DNA of 64,000 bases from G963676655 sp963676655 (lineage in GTDB: Bacteria; Verrucomicrobiota; Lentisphaeria; Victivallales; Victivallaceae): contig CAXXKX010000005.1 in NCBI GenBank assembly GCA_963676655.2, positions 692,021 through 756,020 of the forward strand, written 5' to 3'. This document shows, one piece after another, positions 53,883 to 63,077 of this stretch. The notes under the pieces are model-generated. The model worked only from the letters and a program-made list of their open reading frames with translations, searched no databases and was not told where the DNA came from. Made by a program: the position numbers and the translations under genes. The stretch's first letter is position 1. Each line of letters opens with the position of its first letter.

Positions 53883-54108
53883 TGCGACATACTAGACGCG
53901 TTTTCTGGAACATACAATACCACGTGTACATATTATGTGCAAGCAATAAACAAATAATGAATATGATTATTTTAACATTATTACAACAATTCGTGCATTA
54001 CCTAGAAAATAAGATGTTGGCATACCAGTTGCTAAAAGTAGAGATGTAAGCCGGATTATATTTATCCGGGGTCCTTTACAAGAAAAAATTTTAGAGAGGA
54101 GTTTTGTA

Positions 54109-56847
54109 ATGGAAGTGATAGGAGTGATAATCATCATATTGCTCGTCGTCATCATTGTCTCAGGCATGAATCGAACGAGAGCAATGGGTGAATTCAGCAA
54201 TGACGTCAAGGCAATCCCGCCCCAGCTGAAAAAACTGGAAAAAGCGTTCAACCACCACATACATCAGTCTGAAAGGATGGCTAAAGATCCGTTAGATTCT
54301 AAAGCTGATGCAATGGCTACAGCGAAAAAAGAGGATGAGGAATATCCCTGGTATCCGACAGAGTCGGAGTCCATCCCGGAACCGGAAATAACTCCTCCAG
54401 CCTGGAAACTGGCAGCCTGCCTGAAAAAACCGGATGAGTTGCTTGAAACTCCCGAAGACAAGCCGGAACCCGCCCCCAGACCGGTAACTCCTCCCGAATT
54501 ACCGCCAATTCCGGTAATGCAAAAAACTGAACCGGAAAAAACTCCGGAACCCCAAAAAGAAATCGACGCGAAAACGTTCTTTGATAAAGAACCGGAAGTC
54601 AAACCGGAAACTGAAACTGAACCGGAAATTGAAATCAAAACCAAACCGATCTTCAAAGACGATATAAAATCCGACCGCTACAGTTTTGACAACATTCCGA
54701 ATATCGAACCGATCGAACGGGAAAAATCGGAATTTGAAAAGAAGGCGCTCGATGTCCTGCACAATATCTGGATGTGGATAATTGTCGGCGACGACTATCG
54801 CCGCAAAGACATCTCGCGTGAATACGCGATAGCCTCGACCTGGCTGGTCCGGGCCGCGATCATTATCCTGCTGGCCGGCAGCGCGTTTTTCCTGAAATAT
54901 TCTATCGACAACAATCTGGTTGCGCCCGGAGTACGTGTTGCTATTTGCGCGGCCTGCGCTATCGGACTGCTGGTATTCAGCCTGAAACTGATCGGCAAAG
55001 ACAAGAAATACGACCTAATAGGACGCGGCCTCGGCGGAGGCGCACTGGCGTTGCTCTATTTCAGCGTTCACTCCGCGGCCAATATGTATAAACTGGTAGA
55101 TCACACCACCGGCTTTATCCTGATGATCCTGATAACCGCCACCGCCTGGATCGTGTCGGTCCGCAAAAACGTTATGCTGATGGCAATTTTCGGTATTGTC
55201 GGCGGCTATATGACCCCGATAATCCTGAATACCGGAAACAAGAATCTCTACGGTCTCTTCGCCTACATGCTGCTGCTGGGCATCGGCACATTGCTGATCT
55301 CGCGGCATCGCGACTGGAAACTGCTTAACTGGCTCAGCTATACCTTCACCTACTCCATCTTTTTCATGGCGCTGTACAAATTTTACGGTAAGCCGGTCGA
55401 AGCCGGGGTCGCGGACTATATCCCGACCATGATTTTCAGTTCGTGCTATTTCGTCCTGTTCTCCTGTATGGCCTTGACCTTCAATATCCATAACAAGAAA
55501 CCGGCAACCCTGCTCGAACTTTACACGTTACTGGCCAACACCGCAATTTTCCTCGGAACGTCATGGATATATACCACCAAGCATTACGACCGTTCCTGGG
55601 TAGCCTGTTACAGCCTTGGCGCAACGGCGTTCTTCCTGCTCCATCTGACCTGGTTCCTGCGGAAACGATTCAAGGACCGGAACATCACTTTCATGCTGAT
55701 CGGACTATCCGCGTTCTGCCTGGTCCTGACTTTCCCGCTGGCGCTGTCAGGCGTCTGGATAACTGCGGCATGGGCCGCAACGGCAGTACTGTTCCTCTAT
55801 CTCGGTCTGCGGATCGGCAGCCGGTTCCTCTTAACCTCGTCCTATCTGGTCTATTTCATAACCGCATGGCGCGTGTTCTTCTTTGACTACACCGGCATGA
55901 AACGTACGCTCGAAGCCGGTCAATACTGGAGCGAGCTGATCGATCACCTGCTATCCGGCGGCATGCTGTGCGCCGCGTTCATTGTCGGCTACAAACTGCT
56001 GAAACGCTATGGCGATGATATGCCGCGCGGCATCGTACCAAGCTCCAACGACCTGCCGGTAACGGCATCACCGGGCAAAGTGGGCTATCTGTTCATGTGG
56101 ATCGGGGTAGTAATCGCGTTCATCTTCTTTAACGTCGAAATTCCAAACTTTGCCCGGGTATTCCAACCGGCGCTGCGCGATCCAATGACCGCGCTGCTGT
56201 GGGCTGGTACCTTGATCTTCATGATTCGCATGACGAAGAAAGAAAGCGCCAGCTGGCTCAAGATCGTTATTGCCGTATTCACTATCGTCCTGTCGTTGAA
56301 GATGCTGTTCTTCGACTTGAGAGCCTGGCACTTCTCGACCCGCCTGTGGGTCTATGGCAGCGAATTCAGCCTGCTGGAAGCCGCCCTGCGGACGGTTGGT
56401 TTCACGGGCGTGCTTTTCGCCCTGCTCTTCGGCTTCAAGACGGTGGAAGTAAAGGATACACTGCAACTGAGAAAATTCTTCGGGATTCTGGCTCTGATCC
56501 AGTTGTTCATCTTCCTGACCCTTGAACTGAGTTCCGGCCTGCATTATTTCACTCCGAACTTCCGTCCGGGCGGTATCTCGATCCTGTGGGGTGTGTTCGC
56601 ATTCTGTATGCTGTGGGGCGGCATTCGCAAGGATATCAAAGGACTGCGTTATGCGGGGCTTATCCTTTTCGCGGTTGATGTCTTCAAAATCTTCTTCAAC
56701 GACATGAAGGACCTGTCGCAGTTGAGCAAGATAATCGCATTCATCATCCTTGGACTGGTCTTCCTGGCCGGCGGATTCATCTACATAAAATTCCGCGAAC
56801 AGTTCAGTCTGGAAACCGTAAACGAACCTGAGGAGTTGGCAAAATGA
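54109..56847 (+). CDS. DUF2339 family polytopic membrane protein
   Basis: 912 residues. One N-terminal membrane segment (VIIIILLVVIIVSGM) is followed by a ~170-residue Pro/Glu/Lys-rich linker (repeats such as PEPQKE, KPETETEPEIE). From residue ~240 onward about twenty hydrophobic segments give the very long multipass body typical of DUF2339 (YDLIGRGLGGGALALLYFS, MAIFGIVGGYMTPIIL, AGLILFAVDVFKIFFNDM). GAGAGGAG precedes the ATG. It overlaps the DUF3999 gene by the ATGA at 56844-56847. The pair is known in other bacteria but has no established function. Confidence 0.88.
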   Translation: MEVIGVIIIILLVVIIVSGMNRTRAMGEFSNDVKAIPPQLKKLEKAFNHHIHQSERMAKDPLDSKADAMATAKKEDEEYPWYPTESESIPEPEITPPAWKLAACLKKPDELLETPEDKPEPAPRPVTPPELPPIPVMQKTEPEKTPEPQKEIDAKTFFDKEPEVKPETETEPEIEIKTKPIFKDDIKSDRYSFDNIPNIEPIEREKSEFEKKALDVLHNIWMWIIVGDDYRRKDISREYAIASTWLVRAAIIILLAGSAFFLKYSIDNNLVAPGVRVAICAACAIGLLVFSLKLIGKDKKYDLIGRGLGGGALALLYFSVHSAANMYKLVDHTTGFILMILITATAWIVSVRKNVMLMAIFGIVGGYMTPIILNTGNKNLYGLFAYMLLLGIGTLLISRHRDWKLLNWLSYTFTYSIFFMALYKFYGKPVEAGVADYIPTMIFSSCYFVLFSCMALTFNIHNKKPATLLELYTLLANTAIFLGTSWIYTTKHYDRSWVACYSLGATAFFLLHLTWFLRKRFKDRNITFMLIGLSAFCLVLTFPLALSGVWITAAWAATAVLFLYLGLRIGSRFLLTSSYLVYFITAWRVFFFDYTGMKRTLEAGQYWSELIDHLLSGGMLCAAFIVGYKLLKRYGDDMPRGIVPSSNDLPVTASPGKVGYLFMWIGVVIAFIFFNVEIPNFARVFQPALRDPMTALLWAGTLIFMIRMTKKESASWLKIVIAVFTIVLSLKMLFFDLRAWHFSTRLWVYGSEFSLLEAALRTVGFTGVLFALLFGFKTVEVKDTLQLRKFFGILALIQLFIFLTLELSSGLHYFTPNFRPGGISILWGVFAFCMLWGGIRKDIKGLRYAGLILFAVDVFKIFFNDMKDLSQLSKIIAFIILGLVFLAGGFIYIKFREQFSLETVNEPEELAK

Positions 56848-58220
56848 AACAACTGATTCTGACCACCATCTGTGCCGCGACGTTATTCAACGTCGCGGCC
56901 GAAACCCCGGAAATTCCGGCCTGGCAGCAACTCAAATACCAACGCGGCGTCATCGCTCCAACGAAAGCGGGAACCCTCGGGTTCCTGCAGTTCGACCACG
57001 AAGTATTCAGCCATCTGAATCAACGGATATCAGATTTTCGGATACTGGACGCGGCCAAACAAGAGGTCCCGTATGTAATTAAGAATATCACGGTTACCAG
57101 TTGGCTACAGAGAAAGGTTCCGGCCACGGCAAAGATAATTTCTCTGACAAAATATCCCGCTTCAAACAAAATCGAAATGATCATTGAAACGCCGAAAGAA
57201 TTCAAATCGGCACCTGTCGGCGAACTTGAACTGGAAACCGACCAGAAAAACTTTGAAAAAAGCATCACAGTCTCCGGCAGCAATAACCGCAAGACGTGGA
57301 CTCTGCTCAGGCAAAACGCATCGTTCTGCGATTTTTCCAAAATCGTCGATCTGCGGATTACCAATATAAGCTGGACCCCGGCAAAGTATAAATATTACAA
57401 ACTGGAGATCGGCAGCTTTCAGGAACTGAACGAGGCTCCAAGTTATTCGATGCTGGTCCGGGAAAACCGCAACGGCTACCAATCAAAAGAAATGAGTAAA
57501 TTCGTAACCCGGCGCGATATCAGGATCAACCGCATTGTGCTTTATACCAAAACCGAAAAAGGCGTTCCGGAGTCATACGAAACCAGGGATACGGAATATC
57601 CGATCAAGATGGTCGGCAACGGCAATAAAGAAGGCAGGACAATGATTGAATTCACCAATCTGTCATGCCCGTTAACCGCCCTGACAATCAAAACCGCTTC
57701 AGGAAACTTCTCCCGGCAAGTCATGGTAGAGCGCATTGACGACAAAGACCAAACCCGCCTTCTGGCCTCCGGTAACATCCGCTCATTCAAACTGCCGGGC
57801 TATGTCAAAGAAAACCTGAAAATATCCTTCAACGAGACCCGGGCAAAAAAATTCCGGATCACGATTATCAACAACGACAGTCCACCTTTGAAAGATATTT
57901 CAATCACCGCCGCCGGCCCGATTTACCAGGCAGTATTCCTGACCGCCGGACTGGACACGCCGTTAACCGTCTACTACGGGGGGGACGTCCCAAACCCGGT
58001 CTATGATGTAGCGGAAGCAATCAACCGGCTGAAATCGCCGTCAACCAGTATGTTCACCTGGGGGAAACAAGCCGACAACCCGGATTTCAAGGTTATAGAA
58101 AAGGTGGAACCGCGAGATTACAAATGGCTGGTCTGGATCGCCATCGGCGTAGTCGCTCTGATCCTGATTCTGATTCTCGGCCACAACGTGAAAAAATTTG
58201 ACGACATGGAGAAAGAGTAA
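56844..58220 (+). CDS. DUF3999 family membrane-anchored protein
   Basis: 458 residues with a signal peptide (LTTICAATLFNVAAE), a long periplasmic beta-rich region (~20-425) and one C-terminal membrane helix (WLVWIAIGVVALILILILG) followed by a short charged tail. It opens with the DUF3999-style QLKYQRGVIAPTKAGTLGF and DFRILDAAKQEVPYVI. The start lies in the DUF2339 stop codon (ATGA), so translation is coupled and the two products probably work together at the envelope. Function unknown. Confidence 0.85.
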   Translation: MKQLILTTICAATLFNVAAETPEIPAWQQLKYQRGVIAPTKAGTLGFLQFDHEVFSHLNQRISDFRILDAAKQEVPYVIKNITVTSWLQRKVPATAKIISLTKYPASNKIEMIIETPKEFKSAPVGELELETDQKNFEKSITVSGSNNRKTWTLLRQNASFCDFSKIVDLRITNISWTPAKYKYYKLEIGSFQELNEAPSYSMLVRENRNGYQSKEMSKFVTRRDIRINRIVLYTKTEKGVPESYETRDTEYPIKMVGNGNKEGRTMIEFTNLSCPLTALTIKTASGNFSRQVMVERIDDKDQTRLLASGNIRSFKLPGYVKENLKISFNETRAKKFRITIINNDSPPLKDISITAAGPIYQAVFLTAGLDTPLTVYYGGDVPNPVYDVAEAINRLKSPSTSMFTWGKQADNPDFKVIEKVEPRDYKWLVWIAIGVVALILILILGHNVKKFDDMEKE

Positions 58221-58299
58221 TAAGGAATTAGGAATTGGGAATTAATACAAGGAAAGCCGCTGGCTCCGGCAAAACGCGGGAGCAAAGCGGCACTGAAAA

Positions 58300-59559
58300 A
58301 TGAATACTATTAAAAACACAGCCGTTGCAATTGCAGTCTCAGCAGTACTCCTGCCGAAACTTCAATTACATGCCGCCACAGATAACAATCACAATTACGC
58401 CTGGCAGAGCACCAACCCGATCAAAGCGCCGGATTTTTTTAAATATTTTCCGGATGACGCGGATGCCGGAAAAAAACTGGACCAACTGGTCAAGAATAAA
58501 TATAAAAACGTCGGCAACGACCGACAATATCTGGAATTAGTCAGGAAGGGATTTCGTAGAACTAGCCAACATCGTTCACTTATCCTCTCGCGCATCGGGA
58601 ACAAATATATCTGGAACCGTAAAAAACAGAATCCCCTGGCGATTGCATTGATGTATCACGCAAGCAATAATCCCAATAAATACGAGCGTCACTATGCAAT
58701 ATACTTTGGACTTTCCGTTGTTAAACCCAAAACTCCAGCCATCCTGAAAACATTGGTCGATATTGCCATGACAACGGATGATTTCAATGATACCGGACGC
58801 ATTGCCTGGGGCGCGAGGGATCAGCGCGATGAGTTGATCAAATACCTGCAGCCCTATCTCACAAGCGATAATCTCAAAACCCGCGAACATGCACAAGCGC
58901 TTAAAGATATTTTTTCAGGACGGGATAAAGCATTTAATAAAGCTTTTAATTATTGGAAAAAACGAAAAGTCGCAAAAGCGGAAAAAGATCATGGTTCTAA
59001 AATGACCGAATATCGAAACAAACTGGAAATTGGAGACAGTAAAACCAGGTTGGAAGTACTGGGAATAATGCGGAAGAATCATCTAAACTTCATCATAAAA
59101 GACCATGACGCCTGGATGAGAGCGTTTATTGCAGCCGCCGCGGACAATAACGTTAGGGTTCGCAGATGGATTGCACAGTCCATCGGCAGTTCTTATTGGA
59201 ACGCCAAAGAAACCCGCCCCGACGCAGTTGATATTTTGCTAAAACTGGCCCGTGACAGCGATCGTCAGGTACGCTATGACGCCATGTATTATGGCCTGAA
59301 CAGATTGCCCAAAAATCATCCCGCAAGCAAGGAAATTGAAAAAATAAGACAAGCAGCCCAGGCAAAACGGATCGAGGAAATTCGCCAACGTGTTCTTGCC
59401 GGAATCAAAAACAAGGAATACGAGAATGTGGAAAAATTTCTCCGCATGATAAAACCATCCGATCGCAGACGATATCGTCCCGGGGAAAAAGAGCAGGTCC
59501 AAAAACTCTACGATGAAATTTCCGAAAAATTATCCGAAGCACGCAAAATCAACAATTAA
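58300..59559 (+). CDS. Secreted HEAT-like repeat protein
   Basis: 419 residues with a signal peptide (VAIAVSAVLLPKLQLHA). The body is nearly all helical, with HEAT-like units such as LKTREHAQALKDIF, NNVRVRRWIAQSIG and RQVRYDAMYYGLNR, and a highly charged C-terminal helix (AQAKRIEEIRQRVLAG). Such repeats usually make protein-protein scaffolds. Only a weak ribosome site is visible. It is 79 bases downstream of the DUF3999 gene, separated by a short GGAATTAG-type repeat, so it may belong to the same transcript. Function unknown. Confidence 0.7.
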   Translation: MNTIKNTAVAIAVSAVLLPKLQLHAATDNNHNYAWQSTNPIKAPDFFKYFPDDADAGKKLDQLVKNKYKNVGNDRQYLELVRKGFRRTSQHRSLILSRIGNKYIWNRKKQNPLAIALMYHASNNPNKYERHYAIYFGLSVVKPKTPAILKTLVDIAMTTDDFNDTGRIAWGARDQRDELIKYLQPYLTSDNLKTREHAQALKDIFSGRDKAFNKAFNYWKKRKVAKAEKDHGSKMTEYRNKLEIGDSKTRLEVLGIMRKNHLNFIIKDHDAWMRAFIAAAADNNVRVRRWIAQSIGSSYWNAKETRPDAVDILLKLARDSDRQVRYDAMYYGLNRLPKNHPASKEIEKIRQAAQAKRIEEIRQRVLAGIKNKEYENVEKFLRMIKPSDRRRYRPGEKEQVQKLYDEISEKLSEARKINN

Positions 59560-59739
59560 TTCCCATTATATCATCAGATACATAATGATTGTTTCTTTAA
59601 TAGAATGATCCGTTTTAACTCAAAAGGTTATATCCAATTTATTTGCAGAGAAATGAAAGAATATCCGGCCCAAAATAAAAAAGAATAATTGAACTTGGAT
59701 TTTGCTGAAGAGAAATTATATTATTCTCCCATCAAATGA

Positions 59740-59766
59740 TCATTTCATTATTCGACAATGAAATGA
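59740..59766. promoter_or_regulatory. Hairpin upstream of the SGNH hydrolase
   Basis: Perfect 10-bp arms TCATTTCATT/AATGAAATGA around a 7-base loop, 40 bases before the ATG. AT-rich and without a U-tract, so it may be an operator or weak structure rather than a terminator. Confidence 0.35.
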
Positions 59767-59805
59767 CTGATTGTTCCATATTTAAACAGCTCCAAAGGAT
59801 TTTTT

Positions 59806-60801
59806 ATGATGAATAATATATCGGGAGAGAGTCTGGTTCTGAGCGGAAGCGTTCCAGGCAATTTATGTTTTGATAAAATAGTTAAAGGCAGCATTACGGT
59901 AAGCAGCTCATATCTGCCCGGCGGCATGGAATTTAAGGAGGACCAGGATTATCATGTGAACTATGAGGCGGGGACGATTACCCGGTCCGCGAACTCCCGA
60001 ATTCCAGATTATTCTCAGCATCGCTTGTATGGGGTGCAGAGTTTTGATCATAATCAATATCCTAAGGAACAATATTTCAATGACAAATGGTTCGTCTGGG
60101 TAAGTTACCAAACCCGGAACGACTTTTCCTTAGCCGATGCTAATGACCAGAGTCAATATCTGACAAAGACAAGGGAAAAGTTGACAGTCGGCGGTCCGTT
60201 TAAAGTAATAACTTACGGAGACAGTATAACCGCAGGCAGTGATATTGCCGATAAGGAGCTCTCCTTTACCCATATGTATGTAAATTATCTGCGGCAGAAA
60301 TTTCCGAATGCAGAGATAACCCGTCAGGACGTATCAATTCCCGGATATTCTTCAAAAGAAGGCTTGGACTGGTTTGAAAAGAAGCCTGAATCGCAGAATG
60401 CTACTCCGGCAATGGGCAAGATCGACAGTCCCGACCTGGTGATGTTAGGTTTCGGAATGAACGATCACAACAATACCGGAAACAGCCTGGAAGAATATAA
60501 AAACAATCTGGTCGAAATTGTCAAACTGATCAAAACCGGCAAAGGAGCCGATGCCATTTTATACTCCGCGTTTCCTCCCAACAAATATTGGCTGTATAGT
60601 TCAAATCAAATGGAGAAATTTGCAATTGCGGCCCGACAAGCCGCAAGTGAAGCAAAATGCGCCTATGTCGATGTTTTCGCGGTCTGGGATAAAGTACTTA
60701 AACGTAAAGATCAGTCTTCTTTACTGGCCAACAACATCAATCATCCGAACTATTTCGGTCACTGGCTGTATGAACAGGCCTTTGAAGCCATGAAGTTTTA
60801 A
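59806..60801 (+). CDS. SGNH/GDSL-family hydrolase
   Basis: 331 residues with no signal peptide. The N-terminal ~120 residues are beta-rich with no recognised domain. The SGNH esterase domain follows: block I is YGDSITAG with nucleophile Ser140, a Gly lies in the following region, block III is GFGMNDHNN (near 215), and block V is NHPNYFGHWL with the catalytic His near 314. The usual Asp three residues before that His reads as Asn in this copy. Family enzymes deacetylate or de-esterify glycans and lipids. AAAGGA precedes the first ATG. Monocistronic; downstream palindromes may end the transcript. Confidence 0.85.
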   Translation: MMNNISGESLVLSGSVPGNLCFDKIVKGSITVSSSYLPGGMEFKEDQDYHVNYEAGTITRSANSRIPDYSQHRLYGVQSFDHNQYPKEQYFNDKWFVWVSYQTRNDFSLADANDQSQYLTKTREKLTVGGPFKVITYGDSITAGSDIADKELSFTHMYVNYLRQKFPNAEITRQDVSIPGYSSKEGLDWFEKKPESQNATPAMGKIDSPDLVMLGFGMNDHNNTGNSLEEYKNNLVEIVKLIKTGKGADAILYSAFPPNKYWLYSSNQMEKFAIAARQAASEAKCAYVDVFAVWDKVLKRKDQSSLLANNINHPNYFGHWLYEQAFEAMKF

Positions 60802-60855
60802 AGGTTTTTCACAACAAGAATATTTTTAAGCGCTGAAAACGCGACATATATTCAG

Positions 60856-61031
60856 CCCGGGGTGATAACCCCGGGAAACAGACAAACCAATTTCAAAGCC
60901 CTGTAGAGGCGACACATAAGAAACGCAGCATCAACCTTATTTTTATATTTCGCACTTACAGCGCTTAATATCAAATGGGGATCTTACCCGGGGTTATCAC
61001 CCCGGGCTATGATATATTACGCCCTTTCAGG
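60856..61031. repeat. Palindromic CCCGGGG repeat, interrupted by the IS
   Basis: CCCGGGGTGATAACCCCGGG at 60856-60875 and its exact reverse complement at 60987-61006. The segment continues GGGCTATGATATATTACGCC up to the IS edge. AAGCGCTG/CAGCGCTT flank it. A similar sequence (GGGGCTGCGATATTGCGCCC) borders the second IS copy at ~63890, so this is a dispersed family. Confidence 0.8.
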
Positions 61032-61082
61032 CATATGCGTCAACTTAAGAATCTTTTCTTCCTGAATTGATTGTTTTTTTGT

Positions 61083-61283
61083 TTATTTTTCCTTGTTCGT
61101 TTTTCTAAATGATGGTACACTCTTGACTCTTTTCAACACAAAAGTATTTCTGTCATCAATAGTCCATTCCATTTCTTCACCTTTGCTTAAGTTTGTACTT
61201 TCAGCAATAGCTGCTGGAAAGTTAACATAAAACGACTTCGTGTTCCCACGCTCAACTCTTTGAATTTTAACTTTGTAACCCAT
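61083..61283 (-). CDS. AbrB/SpoVT-like DNA-binding protein carried by the IS
   Basis: 66 residues, matching the swapped-hairpin AbrB/MazE fold: VKIQRVERGNTKSFYVNFPA then KGEEMEWTIDDRNTFVLKR. No toxin gene is adjacent, so it is not an obvious antitoxin. It lies inside the IS ends and is divergent from the transposase across a perfect 26-bp palindrome. This suggests it is a repressor of the transposase promoter. That role is inferred. Confidence 0.8.
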   Translation of the reverse strand: MGYKVKIQRVERGNTKSFYVNFPAAIAESTNLSKGEEMEWTIDDRNTFVLKRVKSVPSFRKTNKEK

Positions 61284-61324
61284 TTTTTTTCTTTTTCATT
61301 TGACCTTTTTGATTTTTATACTAA

Positions 61325-61350
61325 TATTAATAGTATATATACTATTAATA
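61325..61350. promoter_or_regulatory. 26-bp perfect palindrome between the divergent IS genes
   Basis: Bases 61325-61350 equal their own reverse complement (TATTAATAGT outer halves around TATATA). It sits midway between the AbrB-like and transposase start codons, so it is a strong operator candidate for the AbrB-like protein. Confidence 0.65.
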
Positions 61351-61383
61351 TATCATCATAGATTTAATATTCAAGGTAATTTT

Positions 61384-62691
61384 ATGAAAAACTTTATATC
61401 AACAGCAATAGATTCACTAACACCGTCGGAGATTGAAGAATTAGCTATCGAAAGCGGGTTTCAAAAAAGGATGCCTAAAAAAATTTCTTCGGTCGATTTA
61501 TTAAATCTTTATTGTTTAGAAGCAATTGATAAAGCTCTCAGTTACAATGATATTGCCGGGGTATTGCATGATTCAACCGGAACAAGACCAAGTCGACAAG
61601 CTGTCTGGAAGCGTGCAAATACTCAATTTAGTAATTTTCTACAGATGATTCTTGGTAGGGTTATCGAAAATAAAATAATCGTGAAAAATGAACTTTCATG
61701 TGAACAGAACAACTTCCCTAGGGTCTTGGTTCAGGATAGTACCGTATTGAAATTACCGGATCGCTTATTCGATTCGTTTTCTGGAGTGTCTAATTCTCAT
61801 AAATCTGTCTGTAACGCCAGGATTCAAGGAGTTTATGACTTGATTGCAAAACAATTCGTTACTTTTTCAATTGATAAATACAGCAAAAATGATTTTGATG
61901 CTGCCAGTGAACTTTGCATTGAGCCAGGAGATTTAGTTCTTAGGGACCGGGGTTATTTGAAATGTAGTGAGATTAAGAGGCTTAATGACAACTGCACATT
62001 ATATATTTATCGGCACAAAAGTCTGATGGTTTTGCGAAACCCCGTCAATGACCAGAAAATTGATATATTGAAACTACTCAAGAAGAAAAGAAAAATTGAT
62101 ATGAATGTATGTTTGAACGATGACCATAGAACCATGGTGCGACTCATTGCAGTCCCGGTAAGAGAAGAAATTGCCAATATCAGACGTATGAAAGCAAAAA
62201 AACAAACCCGAGGACACAAACCATCTGAGAAAATGTTATCGTTGATGTCATGGACGATTTTTATAACAAATTTACCCGTCGTAAAGTATGACTTTGATAT
62301 TATCTGCACATTGTACGGCTTGAGATGGAGAATCGAAATCATTTTTAAAACATGGAAAAGCAATATGGCGTTTTCAATTATACACAACGTCTCTTGTCAC
62401 CAATTGCATGCATTAATAATTGCCAGGTTGATTACTATTGTAATTACTATGCACTGTATCTATAGAAAATGCGAAGAATTGGTTTATATATTCTCAAAAA
62501 AACGTTTAAGTTTATCAAAACTCATGCGCTATATTAGAGCTAAAAAAGAAAGACTGCAACATATCATAATACAAATAGAGAAAGATATCGATAGAGTTGT
62601 ACAAACATTAACTTGCTATTGTACTTATGATAAAAGAAAAAGGTTAAACTATGTTGAAAACAAAGAACTTATACTTCTTCATATCTCTTAA
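61384..62691 (+). CDS. IS4-family DDE transposase
   Basis: 435 residues from the ATG at 61384 (the open frame extends 28 codons upstream across the operator). The DDE triad is visible: Asp118 in VLVQDSTVLKL, Asp188 in LVLRDRGYLK, and Glu318 in YGLRWRIEIIFKTWK, which also carries the IS4 Y-R-E-K signature. AAGGTAATTTT lies upstream. The stop codon lies inside the right inverted repeat. It appears intact and potentially active, since a second copy with an identical end is present at 63891. Confidence 0.93.
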   Translation: MKNFISTAIDSLTPSEIEELAIESGFQKRMPKKISSVDLLNLYCLEAIDKALSYNDIAGVLHDSTGTRPSRQAVWKRANTQFSNFLQMILGRVIENKIIVKNELSCEQNNFPRVLVQDSTVLKLPDRLFDSFSGVSNSHKSVCNARIQGVYDLIAKQFVTFSIDKYSKNDFDAASELCIEPGDLVLRDRGYLKCSEIKRLNDNCTLYIYRHKSLMVLRNPVNDQKIDILKLLKKKRKIDMNVCLNDDHRTMVRLIAVPVREEIANIRRMKAKKQTRGHKPSEKMLSLMSWTIFITNLPVVKYDFDIICTLYGLRWRIEIIFKTWKSNMAFSIIHNVSCHQLHALIIARLITIVITMHCIYRKCEELVYIFSKKRLSLSKLMRYIRAKKERLQHIIIQIEKDIDRVVQTLTCYCTYDKRKRLNYVENKELILLHIS

Positions 62692-62840
62692 GTTGACGCA
62701 TATGCCTTTCAGGGCTAAGACCTTGACGATACAAGGGAAGACCAATTATGAGAAAAGTAATACCTCTTTTCTCAAGGCGAATCAAACCTCATTTACGAAA
62801 ATCGACCTTTCAGGACAAAATAATCAGGCCGAAAAGCTGT

Positions 62841-62909
62841 TGGAGGGCGAGTGTCCCACGAGCCGCCCGTCTGCGCGGCATGTCCGGCTCAACGGAGTTT
62901 CGCCCTCCA
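62841..62909. repeat. 69-bp GC-rich hairpin repeat, copy 2
   Basis: Same length as 13810-13878, with outer arms TGGAGGGCGA/TCGCCCTCCA and shared core GCGGCATGTCCGGCTC-like text. The inner stem is more diverged than in copy 1. Confidence 0.8.
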
Positions 62910-63041
62910 TAAATGAATTGCCAAGCCGAAAGTCTTATAATAAATTCATTGTCCTGTGATTAAAATGTATATTTACCCTCGAGAAAAAACTGAAGCATTA
63001 CACGGAAAGATTCCATATTACAAAGTATATCAAATTTATTA

Positions 63042-63070
63042 TTGAAATTCGACAAAACATGCGGTATATT
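63042..63070 (+). promoter_or_regulatory. Sigma-70-like promoter placed for a leaderless transcript
   Basis: TTGAAA (63042-63047), 17-bp spacer, TATATT (63065-63070), only 7 bases before the ATG at 63078. No Shine-Dalgarno sequence is visible, so transcription would start at or next to the start codon. Confidence 0.6.
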
Positions 63071-63077
63071 TTGAATT

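Larger units (their letters stand above)
53231..54108. other. Intergenic region with the ten-copy palindrome array
   Basis: 878 bases with no credible gene. The array occupies 53284-53812, a further isolated palindrome follows at 53855-53882, and the remaining ~220 bases are AT-rich upstream DNA of the DUF2339 gene. Confidence 0.8.
61032..62704 (+). mobile_element. Complete IS4-family insertion sequence, copy 1
   Basis: 1673-bp element bounded by 18-bp inverted repeats CATATGCGTCAACTTAAG and flanked by a 9-bp direct repeat CCTTTCAGG (61023-61031 and 62705-62713), a target-site duplication of the size usual for IS4. It encodes a transposase and, divergently, an AbrB-like protein. It is inserted in a CCCGGGG-type palindromic repeat. 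Confidence 0.92.
62705..63077. other. Intergenic region between IS and anchored protein
   Basis: No gene is supported. It holds the right target duplication, the second 69-bp hairpin repeat (62841-62909) and the promoter of the downstream gene. Confidence 0.6.

Noticed and set aside
53283..53895. Three long plus-strand open frames (RRPRSQ/CGRDVRVPR-type repeats)
   Set aside because: They are the 53-bp palindrome array read in all three frames. The unit simply lacks stop codons, and there is no ribosome site or plausible protein fold.
61083..61283. Antitoxin of a toxin-antitoxin pair
   Set aside because: The AbrB/MazE-like fold fits, but no toxin gene is adjacent and the gene is inside the IS beside its transposase.
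62651..62959. Small open frame starting MLKTKNLYFF, and a similar one at 63714-63944
   Set aside because: Both arise from the conserved right end of the IS read in another frame and diverge at once outside it.
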